A stretch of DNA of 64,000 nucleotides from Nocardioides terrigena (GTDB lineage: Bacteria > Actinomycetota > Actinomycetes > Propionibacteriales > Nocardioidaceae): positions 744,001 to 808,000 of the forward strand of contig NZ_PZYY01000001.1 of NCBI RefSeq assembly GCF_003047265.1, read 5' to 3'. Numbering within the stretch: position 1 is the first letter of the stretch; each line of letters begins with the position of its first letter. Made by a program: the position numbers and the translations under genes. This document shows, piece by piece, positions 35,433-43,836 of this stretch. The notes beneath the pieces were generated by a model. It saw nothing but the letters and a program-made list of their open reading frames with translations. It searched no databases and was not told where the DNA came from.

Positions 35433-37178
35433 TTGTCGTCGTCAGCTGTGGGTCCTCGTGTGGTCGGCATCGTTGTCGGCATCCTCGCGGTAGCTCTGGG
35501 CGCGACGCTGGTGATGCGACCCTTCGCCTCGTTGGGTGTCCTGGTCCTCCTCATCGTGGCCGCCCTGGTGCTCCTCGGCGTGGGCGAGCTCGCGGGGGAG
35601 TCTCGTCCGTGGCGTCGATCCACCTTGCTCACCGCGGGAGCCTGGTGGGCCGCCGCACTGGCGATCCTGGCGTGGCCCGACATGTCGGTCCGGGCGGTCG
35701 CGATCATCGTCGGTGCCACCCTCGTCGTCGAGGGCGTCACCACGCTCGTGGCCGGCATCCGGGGAGTGGTGGACGGGCGCGCTGCCGCGATCATGCGTGG
35801 GGCGAGCGCGATCCTTCTCGGCGTCCTGGCCCTGTCCTGGCCGGACGTGACCGTGGTCGTCGTGGCCATCGTCTTCGGGCTGCGCGTGGTGTGGTTCGGC
35901 GTGACCTTGGCATGGGATGCGATCTTCGTCAGCCGCCGGGCCCCGACGACCGTGGAGGAGGGCGGGGGATCGCGGGGATGGCTCCGCCGCAGCGCCGCTC
36001 TGGTGGCCTCAGGTGTCGGGCTCCTCGTCGCACTCGCGCTGCTCGGCGTGAGCGCCACCCTGTCGGCCGCTGCGCCGACGCCCGACGCCTTCTACGAGGC
36101 CCCGGCCGAGGCGCCCTCCGAGGCGGGCCGGCTCCTGCGGGCGGAGCCGTTCGAGCGCACGATGCCCGAGAGGGCGCGCGCCTGGCGGACCCTCTACACG
36201 ACCACTCGGGACGAAGGGCGGGCCGCGGTGGCCAGCGCACTGGTCGTGGTGCCGGAGACGACCCCGGACGCGCCCCTGCCGGTGATCGCGTGGGCGCACG
36301 GCACCACCGGTGCTGCCGAGGGTTGTGCGCCCACGATCGTCGGCTCCGGCCTGGAGTCGGGCGCCTTCTTCGCCCTGGACCGTGTGCTCGCCAACGGCTG
36401 GGCCCTGGTGGCGACCGACTACGTCGGACTGGGCACGGAGGGGCCGCACCCGTACCTCATCGGTGAGCCCGAAGGTCGCTCGGTGCTCGATGCCGTCCGT
36501 GCCGCGCGTGAGCTGGACGGGGTGGACCTCTCCACCGACCAGACCGTGGTCTGGGGCCACTCCCAAGGCGGTCACGCGGCGCTGTGGACGGGCATCCTGG
36601 CCCCCGAGTACGCCCCCGACGCGTCCGTCATCGGTGTCGCCGCCGCGGCGCCGGCCAGCAATCTCACCGGGCTCGTGGGCAACCTCGAGGAGATCCCGGG
36701 GGGCGCCCTGTTCGCTTCCTACGTCGTCGAGGGTTACACCGAGACCTACGACGACGTCGACGCCGCCGACTACGTCCGGCCCAGCGCCCGCATCCCCGTC
36801 GAGGAGCTCGCCGCGCGCTGCCTCGAGGAGCCGGGGACCATGATCTCGGTGGTGGAGTCGCTGTTGTTCGATCGCTCGGTGTTCGACCGCCCGCTGACCG
36901 AGGGGCCCTTCGGCGAGCGGTTGGACGAGAACATCGCGCGCGGCCCGATCGAGGTGCCGTTGCTGGTGGCGCAGGGGGAGGACGACCAGCTCGTGCTGCC
37001 CACTGCGCAGGCCGAGTACGTCGAGGAGCGCTGCGCCGACGGTGGGCAGGTGGAGTATCGCACCTACCCGGGCAAGGACCATGTCCCGCTCGTGGAGGCG
37101 GACTCGCCGTACATCGACGACCTCGTGGCCTGGACGCAGGACCGACTCGACGGCAAGCCGGCGCGCTCCACCTGCTGA
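35433..37178 (+). CDS. Fusion of a DUF308-like membrane domain with a secretory-lipase-type hydrolase
   Basis: 581 residues. Residues about 5-165 contain six short helices with HdeD/DUF308 repeats (LVLLIVAALVLLGVGELAGE, AIIVGATLVVEGVTTLVAGI). A further helix near 190-210 precedes an alpha/beta-hydrolase. The nucleophile S377 is in WGHSQGGHAA, a candidate acid residue in QGEDDQLVLP and H550 in GKDHVP. The hydrolase resembles secretory lipases (LIP family) and should face outside. TTG at 35433 is chosen for AGGAGG 5 nt upstream. The substrate is probably an ester or lipid; the fusion looks unusual. Confidence 0.8.
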   Translation: MSSSAVGPRVVGIVVGILAVALGATLVMRPFASLGVLVLLIVAALVLLGVGELAGESRPWRRSTLLTAGAWWAAALAILAWPDMSVRAVAIIVGATLVVEGVTTLVAGIRGVVDGRAAAIMRGASAILLGVLALSWPDVTVVVVAIVFGLRVVWFGVTLAWDAIFVSRRAPTTVEEGGGSRGWLRRSAALVASGVGLLVALALLGVSATLSAAAPTPDAFYEAPAEAPSEAGRLLRAEPFERTMPERARAWRTLYTTTRDEGRAAVASALVVVPETTPDAPLPVIAWAHGTTGAAEGCAPTIVGSGLESGAFFALDRVLANGWALVATDYVGLGTEGPHPYLIGEPEGRSVLDAVRAARELDGVDLSTDQTVVWGHSQGGHAALWTGILAPEYAPDASVIGVAAAAPASNLTGLVGNLEEIPGGALFASYVVEGYTETYDDVDAADYVRPSARIPVEELAARCLEEPGTMISVVESLLFDRSVFDRPLTEGPFGERLDENIARGPIEVPLLVAQGEDDQLVLPTAQAEYVEERCADGGQVEYRTYPGKDHVPLVEADSPYIDDLVAWTQDRLDGKPARSTC

Positions 37179-37230
37179 GGTCTGGGCGCCCGCTGACGCG
37201 GCGGACCAGCCGGTCAGGGCCGGCGGCGCG

Positions 37231-37848
37231 TCACGCCCGGCGGAGCCGGAGGAAGCAGTCCCACGCAGTCCGCTCGGCCTCGGCGCCGTGTCCGTCTGGG
37301 GTGGTGACGACCCGGGCGACCCGCTCCGCGCGCTCGACGTCCACCGCGATGCCCTCGAGGTCGGCGAGCAGGTCCTCGGCGGTCATCAGCACGCGCGGGT
37401 CCTGGGGTCCGCCGGTGCCCTCCGCGAGGTTGGTGCTGTCGTGGCCGACCCACACCAGCGTGCCACCGGGTCGCAGCGACTCCACGACGTGTCGCACCGC
37501 CGCACACCGATCGGTCGCCGGCACCTGGAAGTAGGCGACGACCGCGAGGTCGTACCCCTCGCCCCGCCACGAGGTCGCGTCGGCACACACCCAGTCCACG
37601 GCACCGCCGGCACCGGGGTCACCCGCGAGCTGCCGACCCTTGTCCAGCGCGACCTGAGAGAAGTCGACCGCGGTCACGTCCCAGCCGCGCGAGGCGAGCC
37701 AGATCGCGTTGCGTCCCTCGCCGCAGGCCAGGTCGACGGCGCGACCCGGCGGCAGGTCGGAGCACTCGGCCTCGACGAAGGCGTTGGGCCCCCGCGACCA
37801 CACGAGCTCGGTGTCGGCATACCTGGCGTCCCACTCGGCTGCGTCCAT
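37231..37848 (-). CDS. Class I SAM-dependent methyltransferase (TehB-like)
   Basis: 205 residues. It opens with MDAAEWDARYADTELVWSRG. Motif I is AVDLACGEGRNAIWLASRGW with VTAVDFSQVAL as the acidic post-I strand. This combination is typical of TehB/thiopurine-type methyltransferases that act on small hydrophobic or chalcogen compounds. The substrate is unknown. ATG lies 6 nt after TAGCGT. Confidence 0.85.
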   Translation of the reverse strand: MDAAEWDARYADTELVWSRGPNAFVEAECSDLPPGRAVDLACGEGRNAIWLASRGWDVTAVDFSQVALDKGRQLAGDPGAGGAVDWVCADATSWRGEGYDLAVVAYFQVPATDRCAAVRHVVESLRPGGTLVWVGHDSTNLAEGTGGPQDPRVLMTAEDLLADLEGIAVDVERAERVARVVTTPDGHGAEAERTAWDCFLRLRRA

Positions 37849-37897
37849 GGAGCCACGCTAGCCCCGTGGTCGTGGGTCGGCTTGCCATGATGGCGAG

Positions 37898-38326
37898 GTG
37901 ATCCGCACCCTCCTGACCTCCCTGGCCCTGCTCGCCGTCCTCACGGGCTGCGCGAGCGACAGCGACCCCGAGCCGGAGGCGGCGACGACGTCGGAGTCGT
38001 CGACGGCCGGCGCCGAGGTCATGACCGCCGACGAGGCCAGCGCCCTCGTCGCCTCAGGCGCGACCCTGGTCGACGTGCGCAACCCCGACGAGTACGCCGC
38101 CGGCCACGTCGAGGGGGCGGAGTCGATCCCGTGGGAGTCCGGCGACTTCGACGCCGCGGTCGAGCCGCTGGACCGCGACGCGACGTACGTCCTCTACTGC
38201 GCCTCCGGCCGCCGGGCCGGCGAGGCCCTGGCGCGGATGACCGAGCTGGGCTTCACCGACGTCCACAACGCGGGTGGCCTCGAGGACGTGGCCGACGTCG
38301 TGGGTCCGGTCGTCACCGACGACTGA
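37898..38326 (+). CDS. Rhodanese-domain lipoprotein
   Basis: 142 residues. The signal peptide TLLTSLALLAVLTGC ends in a lipobox (LTGC), anchoring the protein outside the membrane. A Ser/Glu-rich linker leads to a single rhodanese domain with VDVRNPDEYAAGHVEGAESI and the active-site loop YCASGRRAGEAL (catalytic Cys). It may transfer sulfane sulfur or sense thiols in the cell envelope. GTG at 37898 lies 6 nt after CATGAT. Confidence 0.88.
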   Translation: MIRTLLTSLALLAVLTGCASDSDPEPEAATTSESSTAGAEVMTADEASALVASGATLVDVRNPDEYAAGHVEGAESIPWESGDFDAAVEPLDRDATYVLYCASGRRAGEALARMTELGFTDVHNAGGLEDVADVVGPVVTDD

Positions 38327-38330
38327 TCCG

Positions 38331-39323
38331 TCAGTCCAGGTCGGGGTGGTCGCCGACCGTGCGCGCGTGCGGGCGCCCGGGATCGGCGAGCGCCGGGTCG
38401 ACCTGACCGGCGCGCAACGCCTCGAGCTGGGCGCACACCGCGGTGCCGAAGAAGAAGGCGATCGAGGACAGCAGGGCCCACAGCAGCAGGGCGAAGACGC
38501 CGGCGAGCGGGCCGTACACGCTGCCGAACGAGCCGCTCAGCGACACGTAGAGCGCGAGCCCGACGGTGGCCAGCGCGCTGAGCACGACGGCGATGCCCGA
38601 CCCCAGCGCCAGCCACGACAGTGCCGGCTGCCGCCGGCGCGGCGCGTGGTCGAGCAGCACTGCGATGGTGAAGACCAGCAGGGTGAGCCCGATCGGCCAG
38701 CGCAGCACGTTCCACCACTGCAGCGTCGTCTCCGACCAGCCGTAGTTGTCGGCCATCGCGTCCCCGAAGGCGCCACCGCCGACGATCATCAGGAAGCCGA
38801 TGCCGACGGGGCCGGCGAGCACCCCGGTGAGCACCGCCGCCCGGCCGTACTTGGCCCGCGCCGCGCGGTCGCGGCGGATGCCGTAGATGCGGTTGGCGCC
38901 GCGCTCCACCTGCGCCATCGCGGTGGTCATCGAGACCAGTGCGAAGCCGAGGCCGAAGACGAGGGCCACCTCGCCGGCGCGCTCGGACTCGTCGGACTTC
39001 TCCACCGCCGAGGTCAGGGCGTCGCTGCTGCCCGCCCCGGGCGACAGCGAGTCGACCACGTGGGCCACGACCTGGGCGGGCCGCTCCTCGTCGAGGTCGG
39101 CGGCCAGCCCGGTCAGGGCCAGCAGGAACGGCACGACCGCGAGGCAGGCCTGGAGGGCGAGGGCGCGCGAGTTGGTGAAGCCGTCGCCGTACCGGAACCG
39201 GACGAAGGACTCGACCGCGATCTTCCTCAGCCCGTGCTGGCGGGCGAGGTGCCAGGCATCCATCGCGTCGAGCTCGTCACCGTCCATCTCGGTGGTGACG
39301 GGGACGGTGCGGGCGGTCGTCAT
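38331..39323 (-). CDS. YihY/BrkB-family membrane protein
   Basis: 330 residues with six predicted helices. Family text includes SRALALQACLAVVPFLLALT near residue 55 and the helices LTLLVFTIAVLLDHAPRR and AGVFALLLWALLSSIAFFFG. YihY/BrkB proteins have been tied to complement resistance and to transport, but no function is certain. ATG lies 6 nt after TAGGGT. Convergent with the rhodanese lipoprotein gene. Confidence 0.87.
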   Translation of the reverse strand: MTTARTVPVTTEMDGDELDAMDAWHLARQHGLRKIAVESFVRFRYGDGFTNSRALALQACLAVVPFLLALTGLAADLDEERPAQVVAHVVDSLSPGAGSSDALTSAVEKSDESERAGEVALVFGLGFALVSMTTAMAQVERGANRIYGIRRDRAARAKYGRAAVLTGVLAGPVGIGFLMIVGGGAFGDAMADNYGWSETTLQWWNVLRWPIGLTLLVFTIAVLLDHAPRRRQPALSWLALGSGIAVVLSALATVGLALYVSLSGSFGSVYGPLAGVFALLLWALLSSIAFFFGTAVCAQLEALRAGQVDPALADPGRPHARTVGDHPDLD

Positions 39324-39427
39324 GGACGCACCCTATGGATCGGCGCCGGGCGGGCCGGCGGCGGACCCACAGCCTCCTCACAGGTCCACCCCATGGGGGT
39401 GCCAGCAACGCGCACCAGCCTGAGCCC

Positions 39428-40783
39428 ATGACCCCGAGCCGTGCCACCCTCGACCTGGCCGTACGCCGCGCGGCAGCGACCGTGCTCGGGGGTTCGCTGG
39501 CCCTGGTGACCTGGTGGTGGATCGACGGGGGCGGGCTCGGCGACCTGGCCGGCTGGACGTCGGCCCTGACGTCGCTCGGTCGCTGGACCGGGCTGGTCGC
39601 GTCGGTGCTCCTGCTCGCGCAGGTCCTGCTGATGGCCCGGGTGCCGGTGCTCGAGCGGGCGTTCGGCCAGGACCGGCTCGCCCACGTCCACCGGACCGTC
39701 GGCTTCACGTCGTTCAACCTGATGCTCGCGCACGTCGTCCTCATCACCTGGGGGTACGCCGCGGGGTCGCTGCTGCGGTGGCCCGCCGAGCTGTGGGACC
39801 TCACCCGCACCTACCCGGCGATGCTCCTCGCGGACGCCGGCTTCGTGGCCCTCGTGCTCGTCGTCGTCACCAGCGTCCGGGCGGCCCGGCGACGGCTGCG
39901 CTACGAGTCGTGGCACCTCATGCACCTCTACGCCTACCTCGGGGCCGGCCTCGCGCTGCCCCACCAGCTCTGGACGGGGCAGGAGCTCGTGTCCTCGACC
40001 GGGCGCGCGGTCTTCTGGTGGACCGCGTGGGGCGCGGCGACGGGCGCCGTGCTCGTCTGGAGGGTGGCGCTGCCGGTGAGCCGCAACCTGCGCCACCGGC
40101 TGCGCGTCGAGGAGGTCGTCGAGGAGGCGCCCGGGGTGGTGTCGGTCGTCGTGACCGGTCGCCGGCTGGACCGGCTCCCGGTGCAGGGCGGCCAATGGAT
40201 GAGCTGGCGCTTCCTGGGACGCGACGGCTGGACCCGGGCCAACCCCTACTCGCTCTCCGCCGCCCCCGACGGTCGTCGGCTGCGGATCACCGTCCAGTCG
40301 GTCGGTGACGGCAGTGGCTCGACCGCCACGCTGTCCCGCGGCACCCGGGTGCTCGTCGAGGGTCCCTACGGCCGGCTCAGCCCCCGCAGCAGGCACGGCG
40401 ACAAGGTCGCGCTGATCGGAGCGGGCGTCGGCTCGGCGCCGCTGGTGGCCCTGGCCGAGGAGCTCGCCCCGGCCGGTGACGTCGTGGTGCTGCACCGCTC
40501 GAGCGGGCCCGGTGCCTTCACCGCCGACCTCGAGCGCCTGGCCGCGCGGGGCGTGCGTGTCCTGCACCTGCCCGGTCGTCGGCGCGGCCCCCACTCGTGG
40601 CTGGGCGACGCCCACGCCGGCCGCTACAGCGACCTGGTCGCCCTGCGGCACTGGGTGCCCGACATCGCCGGACGCGACGTCTACGTCTGCGGTCCGACGC
40701 CCTGGGCGGACCTGGTCGTGGCCGACCTGCGCCGGGCCGGGGTGCCCGAGACCCACATCCATGTCGAAGCCTTCGGCTGGTGA
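39428..40783 (+). CDS. Ferric-reductase-like membrane flavoreductase
   Basis: 451 residues. The N-terminal half has six helices with the histidines expected for heme ligation (AHVHRTVGFTSFNLMLAHVV, SWHLMHLYAYLG, ALPHQLW). The C-terminal half is a ferredoxin-NADP reductase module: FAD motif RANPYSLSAAP, NAD motif LIGAGVGSAPLVALA and the terminal CGPTPWADLVVADL. It should carry electrons from NAD(P)H across the membrane. It heads an operon with an FMN-binding protein and ApbE. Confidence 0.9.
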   Translation: MTPSRATLDLAVRRAAATVLGGSLALVTWWWIDGGGLGDLAGWTSALTSLGRWTGLVASVLLLAQVLLMARVPVLERAFGQDRLAHVHRTVGFTSFNLMLAHVVLITWGYAAGSLLRWPAELWDLTRTYPAMLLADAGFVALVLVVVTSVRAARRRLRYESWHLMHLYAYLGAGLALPHQLWTGQELVSSTGRAVFWWTAWGAATGAVLVWRVALPVSRNLRHRLRVEEVVEEAPGVVSVVVTGRRLDRLPVQGGQWMSWRFLGRDGWTRANPYSLSAAPDGRRLRITVQSVGDGSGSTATLSRGTRVLVEGPYGRLSPRSRHGDKVALIGAGVGSAPLVALAEELAPAGDVVVLHRSSGPGAFTADLERLAARGVRVLHLPGRRRGPHSWLGDAHAGRYSDLVALRHWVPDIAGRDVYVCGPTPWADLVVADLRRAGVPETHIHVEAFGW

Positions 40784-40825
40784 CGAGATGAGGACGTGTG
40801 ACGAGATGGGACTGGTGACGAGATG
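40781..40825 (+). repeat. Three TGACGAGATG repeats joining two operon genes
   Basis: TGACGAGATG occurs at 40781-40790, 40799-40808 and 40816-40825. The first supplies the stop codon of the reductase gene (TGA 40781) and the third the start codon of the FMN-binding gene (ATG 40823). Each copy thus contains a stop, a GAG ribosome-binding core and an ATG, as if a translation-coupling junction had been duplicated twice. Confidence 0.7.
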
Positions 40826-41326
40826 AGACGGATCGCCCTGTGGTTCGCCAGCACGGTCGCCGTGCTGATGCTGCTCGCCGGCTACCACACCTCCTTCGCC
40901 GGCCCGCTGGCCGTGACCAGCACGACGTCGGTCTACAGCACCGGTGTCCTGGCCGATCCCGCCACCTCCGGGCCGTCCACCGCACCGGCGGCGGGTAGCG
41001 GCACGACCTCCGGGAGCGCGGGGTCCGGCTCCACCGACGGCACCGCGGCCAGCACCACCGTGACCGGCGACACCGTGCAGACCCGCTGGGGTCCGGTCCA
41101 GGTCGAGGTGGGTGTCGCGGGCTCGCGGATCACGGGCGTCTCGGTGCTGCAGTACCCCGACGACAACCCCGAGGACGTCCGGATCAACGACTACGCGCTG
41201 CCGATCCTCGTCGACGCCACCATGACGGCCCAGGGTGCGGACATCGACATGGTGAGCGGGGCGACGTACACGAGCGTCGGCTACCAGCAGTCCCTGCAGA
41301 GTGCCCTGGACCGGGCGGGGCTGTGA
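40823..41326 (+). CDS. Secreted FMN-binding domain protein
   Basis: 167 residues. An N-terminal signal or anchor (IALWFASTVAVLMLLAGYHT) and a Ser/Gly/Thr linker lead to an FMN_bind domain. The motif DMVSGATYTS matches the flavinylation pattern Dxx(S/T)GA(S/T)xT, with T150 as the residue that would carry covalent FMN. The next gene encodes the flavin transferase ApbE and the previous one a membrane reductase, so it probably relays electrons outside the membrane. Confidence 0.88.
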   Translation: MRRIALWFASTVAVLMLLAGYHTSFAGPLAVTSTTSVYSTGVLADPATSGPSTAPAAGSGTTSGSAGSGSTDGTAASTTVTGDTVQTRWGPVQVEVGVAGSRITGVSVLQYPDDNPEDVRINDYALPILVDATMTAQGADIDMVSGATYTSVGYQQSLQSALDRAGL

Positions 41327-42099
41327 GCGCCGCCCGTACGACGTCCCGGGCGGCCACGTGGCGCGACGTCGTCCACGTGATGGGGCTGCCCGTCAGCGTG
41401 GCCCTGCGCGGCCGGCACGCCGGTGACGACGTGGCCCGCGCCGCCTGGGCGCAGGTGCAGGCAGACCTGCGCGAGGTCGACGCGGTGTTCAGCCGCTACC
41501 GCGACGACTCCTGGGTGAGTCGCCACAACGCCGGGCGTGCCGACCTCGCCGACGCGCCGCGCGAGGTGCGCGAGGTGCTCGCCCTCGCTGAGGAGGCGCG
41601 CACGGCCTCGGAAGGGGCCTTCGACGTCTGGCGACCCGGCCCGGACGGGCGCACGCTGCTCGACACGGACGGGGTGGTCAAGGGGTGGGCGGTGCACCGC
41701 GCCTCCCGGCACCTCGTGGAGCTCCCGGGGACCGACTCCTGCCTCGGTGGGGGAGGTGACGTCGCGTGCTGGACCGCCGACCCCGGCGGGGAGCCCTGGC
41801 TGATCGGCATCGAGCACCCGCACGACCCCGCCTCGCTGGTGGCCCACGTCCCCTGCCGCCGGGGCGCCGTGGCGACCTCCGGCGCGGCGCACCGCGGCCA
41901 GCACGTCGTGGACGCGCGCAGCGGCCGGCCGCCGACCGACGTCGCGTCCGTCACGGTCGTCGCCGCCGACCTGACGGCGGCCGACATCGACGCCACTGCG
42001 GCGTACGCCCACGGCCCGGGTGCCCTGTCCTGGCTGCGCGCGCGCCCGGACCGGGGTGGGCTGGTCGTCTGGGCCGACGGCCGGGTCGACGTGGTCTGA
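41323..42099 (+). CDS. apbE: FAD:protein FMN transferase (ApbE)
   Basis: 258 residues. MGLPVSVALRG, DAVFSRYRDDSWVSRHN, GGGGDVACW and VATSGAAHRG are the successive ApbE blocks, with DATAAYAHG near the Mg-binding end. It attaches FMN to Thr of FMN-binding proteins, whose likely client is the upstream gene. The GTG overlaps that gene's stop (GTGA). ApbE usually works outside the membrane, yet no clear signal peptide is visible here; the site of action is therefore uncertain. Confidence 0.9.
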   Translation: MSAARTTSRAATWRDVVHVMGLPVSVALRGRHAGDDVARAAWAQVQADLREVDAVFSRYRDDSWVSRHNAGRADLADAPREVREVLALAEEARTASEGAFDVWRPGPDGRTLLDTDGVVKGWAVHRASRHLVELPGTDSCLGGGGDVACWTADPGGEPWLIGIEHPHDPASLVAHVPCRRGAVATSGAAHRGQHVVDARSGRPPTDVASVTVVAADLTAADIDATAAYAHGPGALSWLRARPDRGGLVVWADGRVDVV

Positions 42100-42121
42100 C
42101 CCGTCGCGTACGCCGCGGGCG

Positions 42122-43237
42122 TCAGGACGCAGACGCCACGTCCGGCCCGCCCGGGAGACGCACCGGCAACCGTCGCCCACCGATCGGGTTGGCCTCGGCG
42201 ACCACGTCCATGGCGTCGATGATGTTGCGCAGGTTGATGATCAGGGCGCCGTAGACCGGCCACTCGGCCGATCGCTCGGTCGTACGCATGCTCTCGCTGA
42301 ACGCCTCGAGCCGCTCGCGCACCGCGCGCATCGCGTCCGGGTCGGCAGCACTCGCGGCCCGTCCCGTGTCGCCGAGCATGTCGATCCACGGGAGGGCGAA
42401 GTCGTCGCCCCACGTCTCCTTGTGCGCCGACTGGCTGCCCAGGGTGCGGGCCAGGCTGCGGGTCTCGGCGACGGACTGCTCCATGCGCCGGAGCAGGCCG
42501 TGCCACTGCTGCGGGTCCTTCATCGGCCGTGCGGAGCGGCGGGGGTTCATCCGGGCGCTCTCCTGGGCCTGGCGCACCAGCGACCACGCCTGGTCGAGGT
42601 CGCCGTCGAGGTCCCGGCTGCGGTCGATCCACGCGTCGACGTCCTCGTCCTGGCAGCCGTCGCCGAGACCGCCGGCCATGTCGACGAGCAGCACGCCGAT
42701 GTTGTCGTCGATCCGGTCCATCGCCTCGGCCGCCGTACGACGCCGCAGCGGCGGCCACACGATCACGTTGACCAACAGCCCGACCGCGACCCCGATCGCC
42801 GTGTCGAGCAGCCGCGAGATGAGGAGCACGTCGCTCTCGAACCCGGTGGTGAGCACCACGAGGCCGGTGGCGGCGATGGTGGTGGCCTCGGCGCCCAGCC
42901 ACGGGACCACGCCGAGCACGAGGGCCACGACGAGCAGCGCGGCCACGGCCCAGGTGCTCAGGCCCATCAGCTCGCCCACGACCGTCGCCAGCAGGACCGC
43001 GACCACCGTGGCCGCGACCTGCTGGGTGCCCTTGGAGAACGTCCGGTAGACGGTCGCGTGCACGACCAGCAGGGCGGCCCAGGGGGCCAGGAAGGGCTGC
43101 GGCAGGTCCAGCACGCTGGCGGCCAGCACCCACGCGGTGACGGCGGCCAGGACCGTCTTGAGGAGCTGCAGGACGTCGTTCCACCAGATCGGGTCGCCCA
43201 GCCGGGCGTCGATCCTCTCCCTCAGGTTCATGCTCAT
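42122..43237 (-). CDS. FUSC/aromatic-acid-exporter-like membrane protein
   Basis: About 371 residues. The N-terminal half has five to six helices (LLKTVLAAVTAWVLAASVLD through IGVAVGLLVNVIVWPPLRRR), and the C-terminal half is a cytosolic helical domain. This is the aromatic acid exporter (FUSC-like) build. Substrate unknown. The start is uncertain: ATG at 43237 or 43231, or up to 43267, all in frame. Confidence 0.82.
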   Translation of the reverse strand: MSMNLRERIDARLGDPIWWNDVLQLLKTVLAAVTAWVLAASVLDLPQPFLAPWAALLVVHATVYRTFSKGTQQVAATVVAVLLATVVGELMGLSTWAVAALLVVALVLGVVPWLGAEATTIAATGLVVLTTGFESDVLLISRLLDTAIGVAVGLLVNVIVWPPLRRRTAAEAMDRIDDNIGVLLVDMAGGLGDGCQDEDVDAWIDRSRDLDGDLDQAWSLVRQAQESARMNPRRSARPMKDPQQWHGLLRRMEQSVAETRSLARTLGSQSAHKETWGDDFALPWIDMLGDTGRAASAADPDAMRAVRERLEAFSESMRTTERSAEWPVYGALIINLRNIIDAMDVVAEANPIGGRRLPVRLPGGPDVASAS

Positions 43238-43304
43238 CCGAGCGACCATACGGATCGCATCGGGCATCTCCCGATTCGTCCGATCCGGATGGGTGACGGA
43301 CGGG

Positions 43305-43508
43305 TCAACGGAAGGCGCAGCCGGTCGAGAGGCCGAGCCGGCGGAAGATCGTCGCGGCCGGGCACACGCCGGTGACGCTGGACTGGAGCAGGTTGAGGCC
43401 GACGAACGCGGTGAGCAGCAGCCACCACGTCGAGACGAGGGCGCTCAGCAGCACGCTCACGAGGATGACGGTGCCGGCCAGGGAGAGGACGGCGCGGTCG
43501 ACGTTCAT
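43305..43508 (-). CDS. DUF2892 (YgaP-like transmembrane) protein
   Basis: 67 residues. MNVDRAVLSLAGTVILVSVL and the LLLTAFVGLNLLQSSVTGVC-P pattern define the DUF2892 two-helix unit, in which a cysteine follows helix 2. The unit occurs fused to rhodanese domains in YgaP; here it stands alone but close to the sulfur gene block. Function unproven. Confidence 0.87.
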   Translation of the reverse strand: MNVDRAVLSLAGTVILVSVLLSALVSTWWLLLTAFVGLNLLQSSVTGVCPAATIFRRLGLSTGCAFR

Positions 43509-43577
43509 GGGGGTCTCCGATCGGGGGGTGGGTGGGGGGACGCTCGGGGGAGGGCATCCCCCCACCCGGTCAGGGGG

Positions 43578-43760
43578 TCAGCGGCCGAAGATCTTCGAGA
43601 GGAAGCCGCCGCCGGACCCGGCGGCCGCCTTCTCGGCCGGCGTGTGCTGGCCGTTGCACCAGTCCTTGGCGGGGACGCCCGCCTTGACCTGGCCGACGTG
43701 CTGGCCGCAACCGGCCCAGGTGGTCTTGCCGCAGGTCTTGCATCGGGTTGCTCGGCACAT
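43578..43760 (-). CDS. Small cysteine-rich putative zinc-binding protein
   Basis: 60 residues. MCRATRCKTCGKTTWAGCGQ contains four closely spaced cysteines, then DWCNGQH, suggesting a zinc knuckle. The C-terminal GGGFLSKIFGR is a flexible basic tail. It is a common actinobacterial hypothetical of this length. An overlapping start seven residues upstream in another frame is a shadow. Confidence 0.82.
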   Translation of the reverse strand: MCRATRCKTCGKTTWAGCGQHVGQVKAGVPAKDWCNGQHTPAEKAAAGSGGGFLSKIFGR

Positions 43761-43836
43761 GGTGGTGCTCCATTCCTGTGAGGGGGATCTGTGCGGGGTG
43801 TGACGGGTGGGGTGTGGCAGGTGCGGTGCTGCGGGG

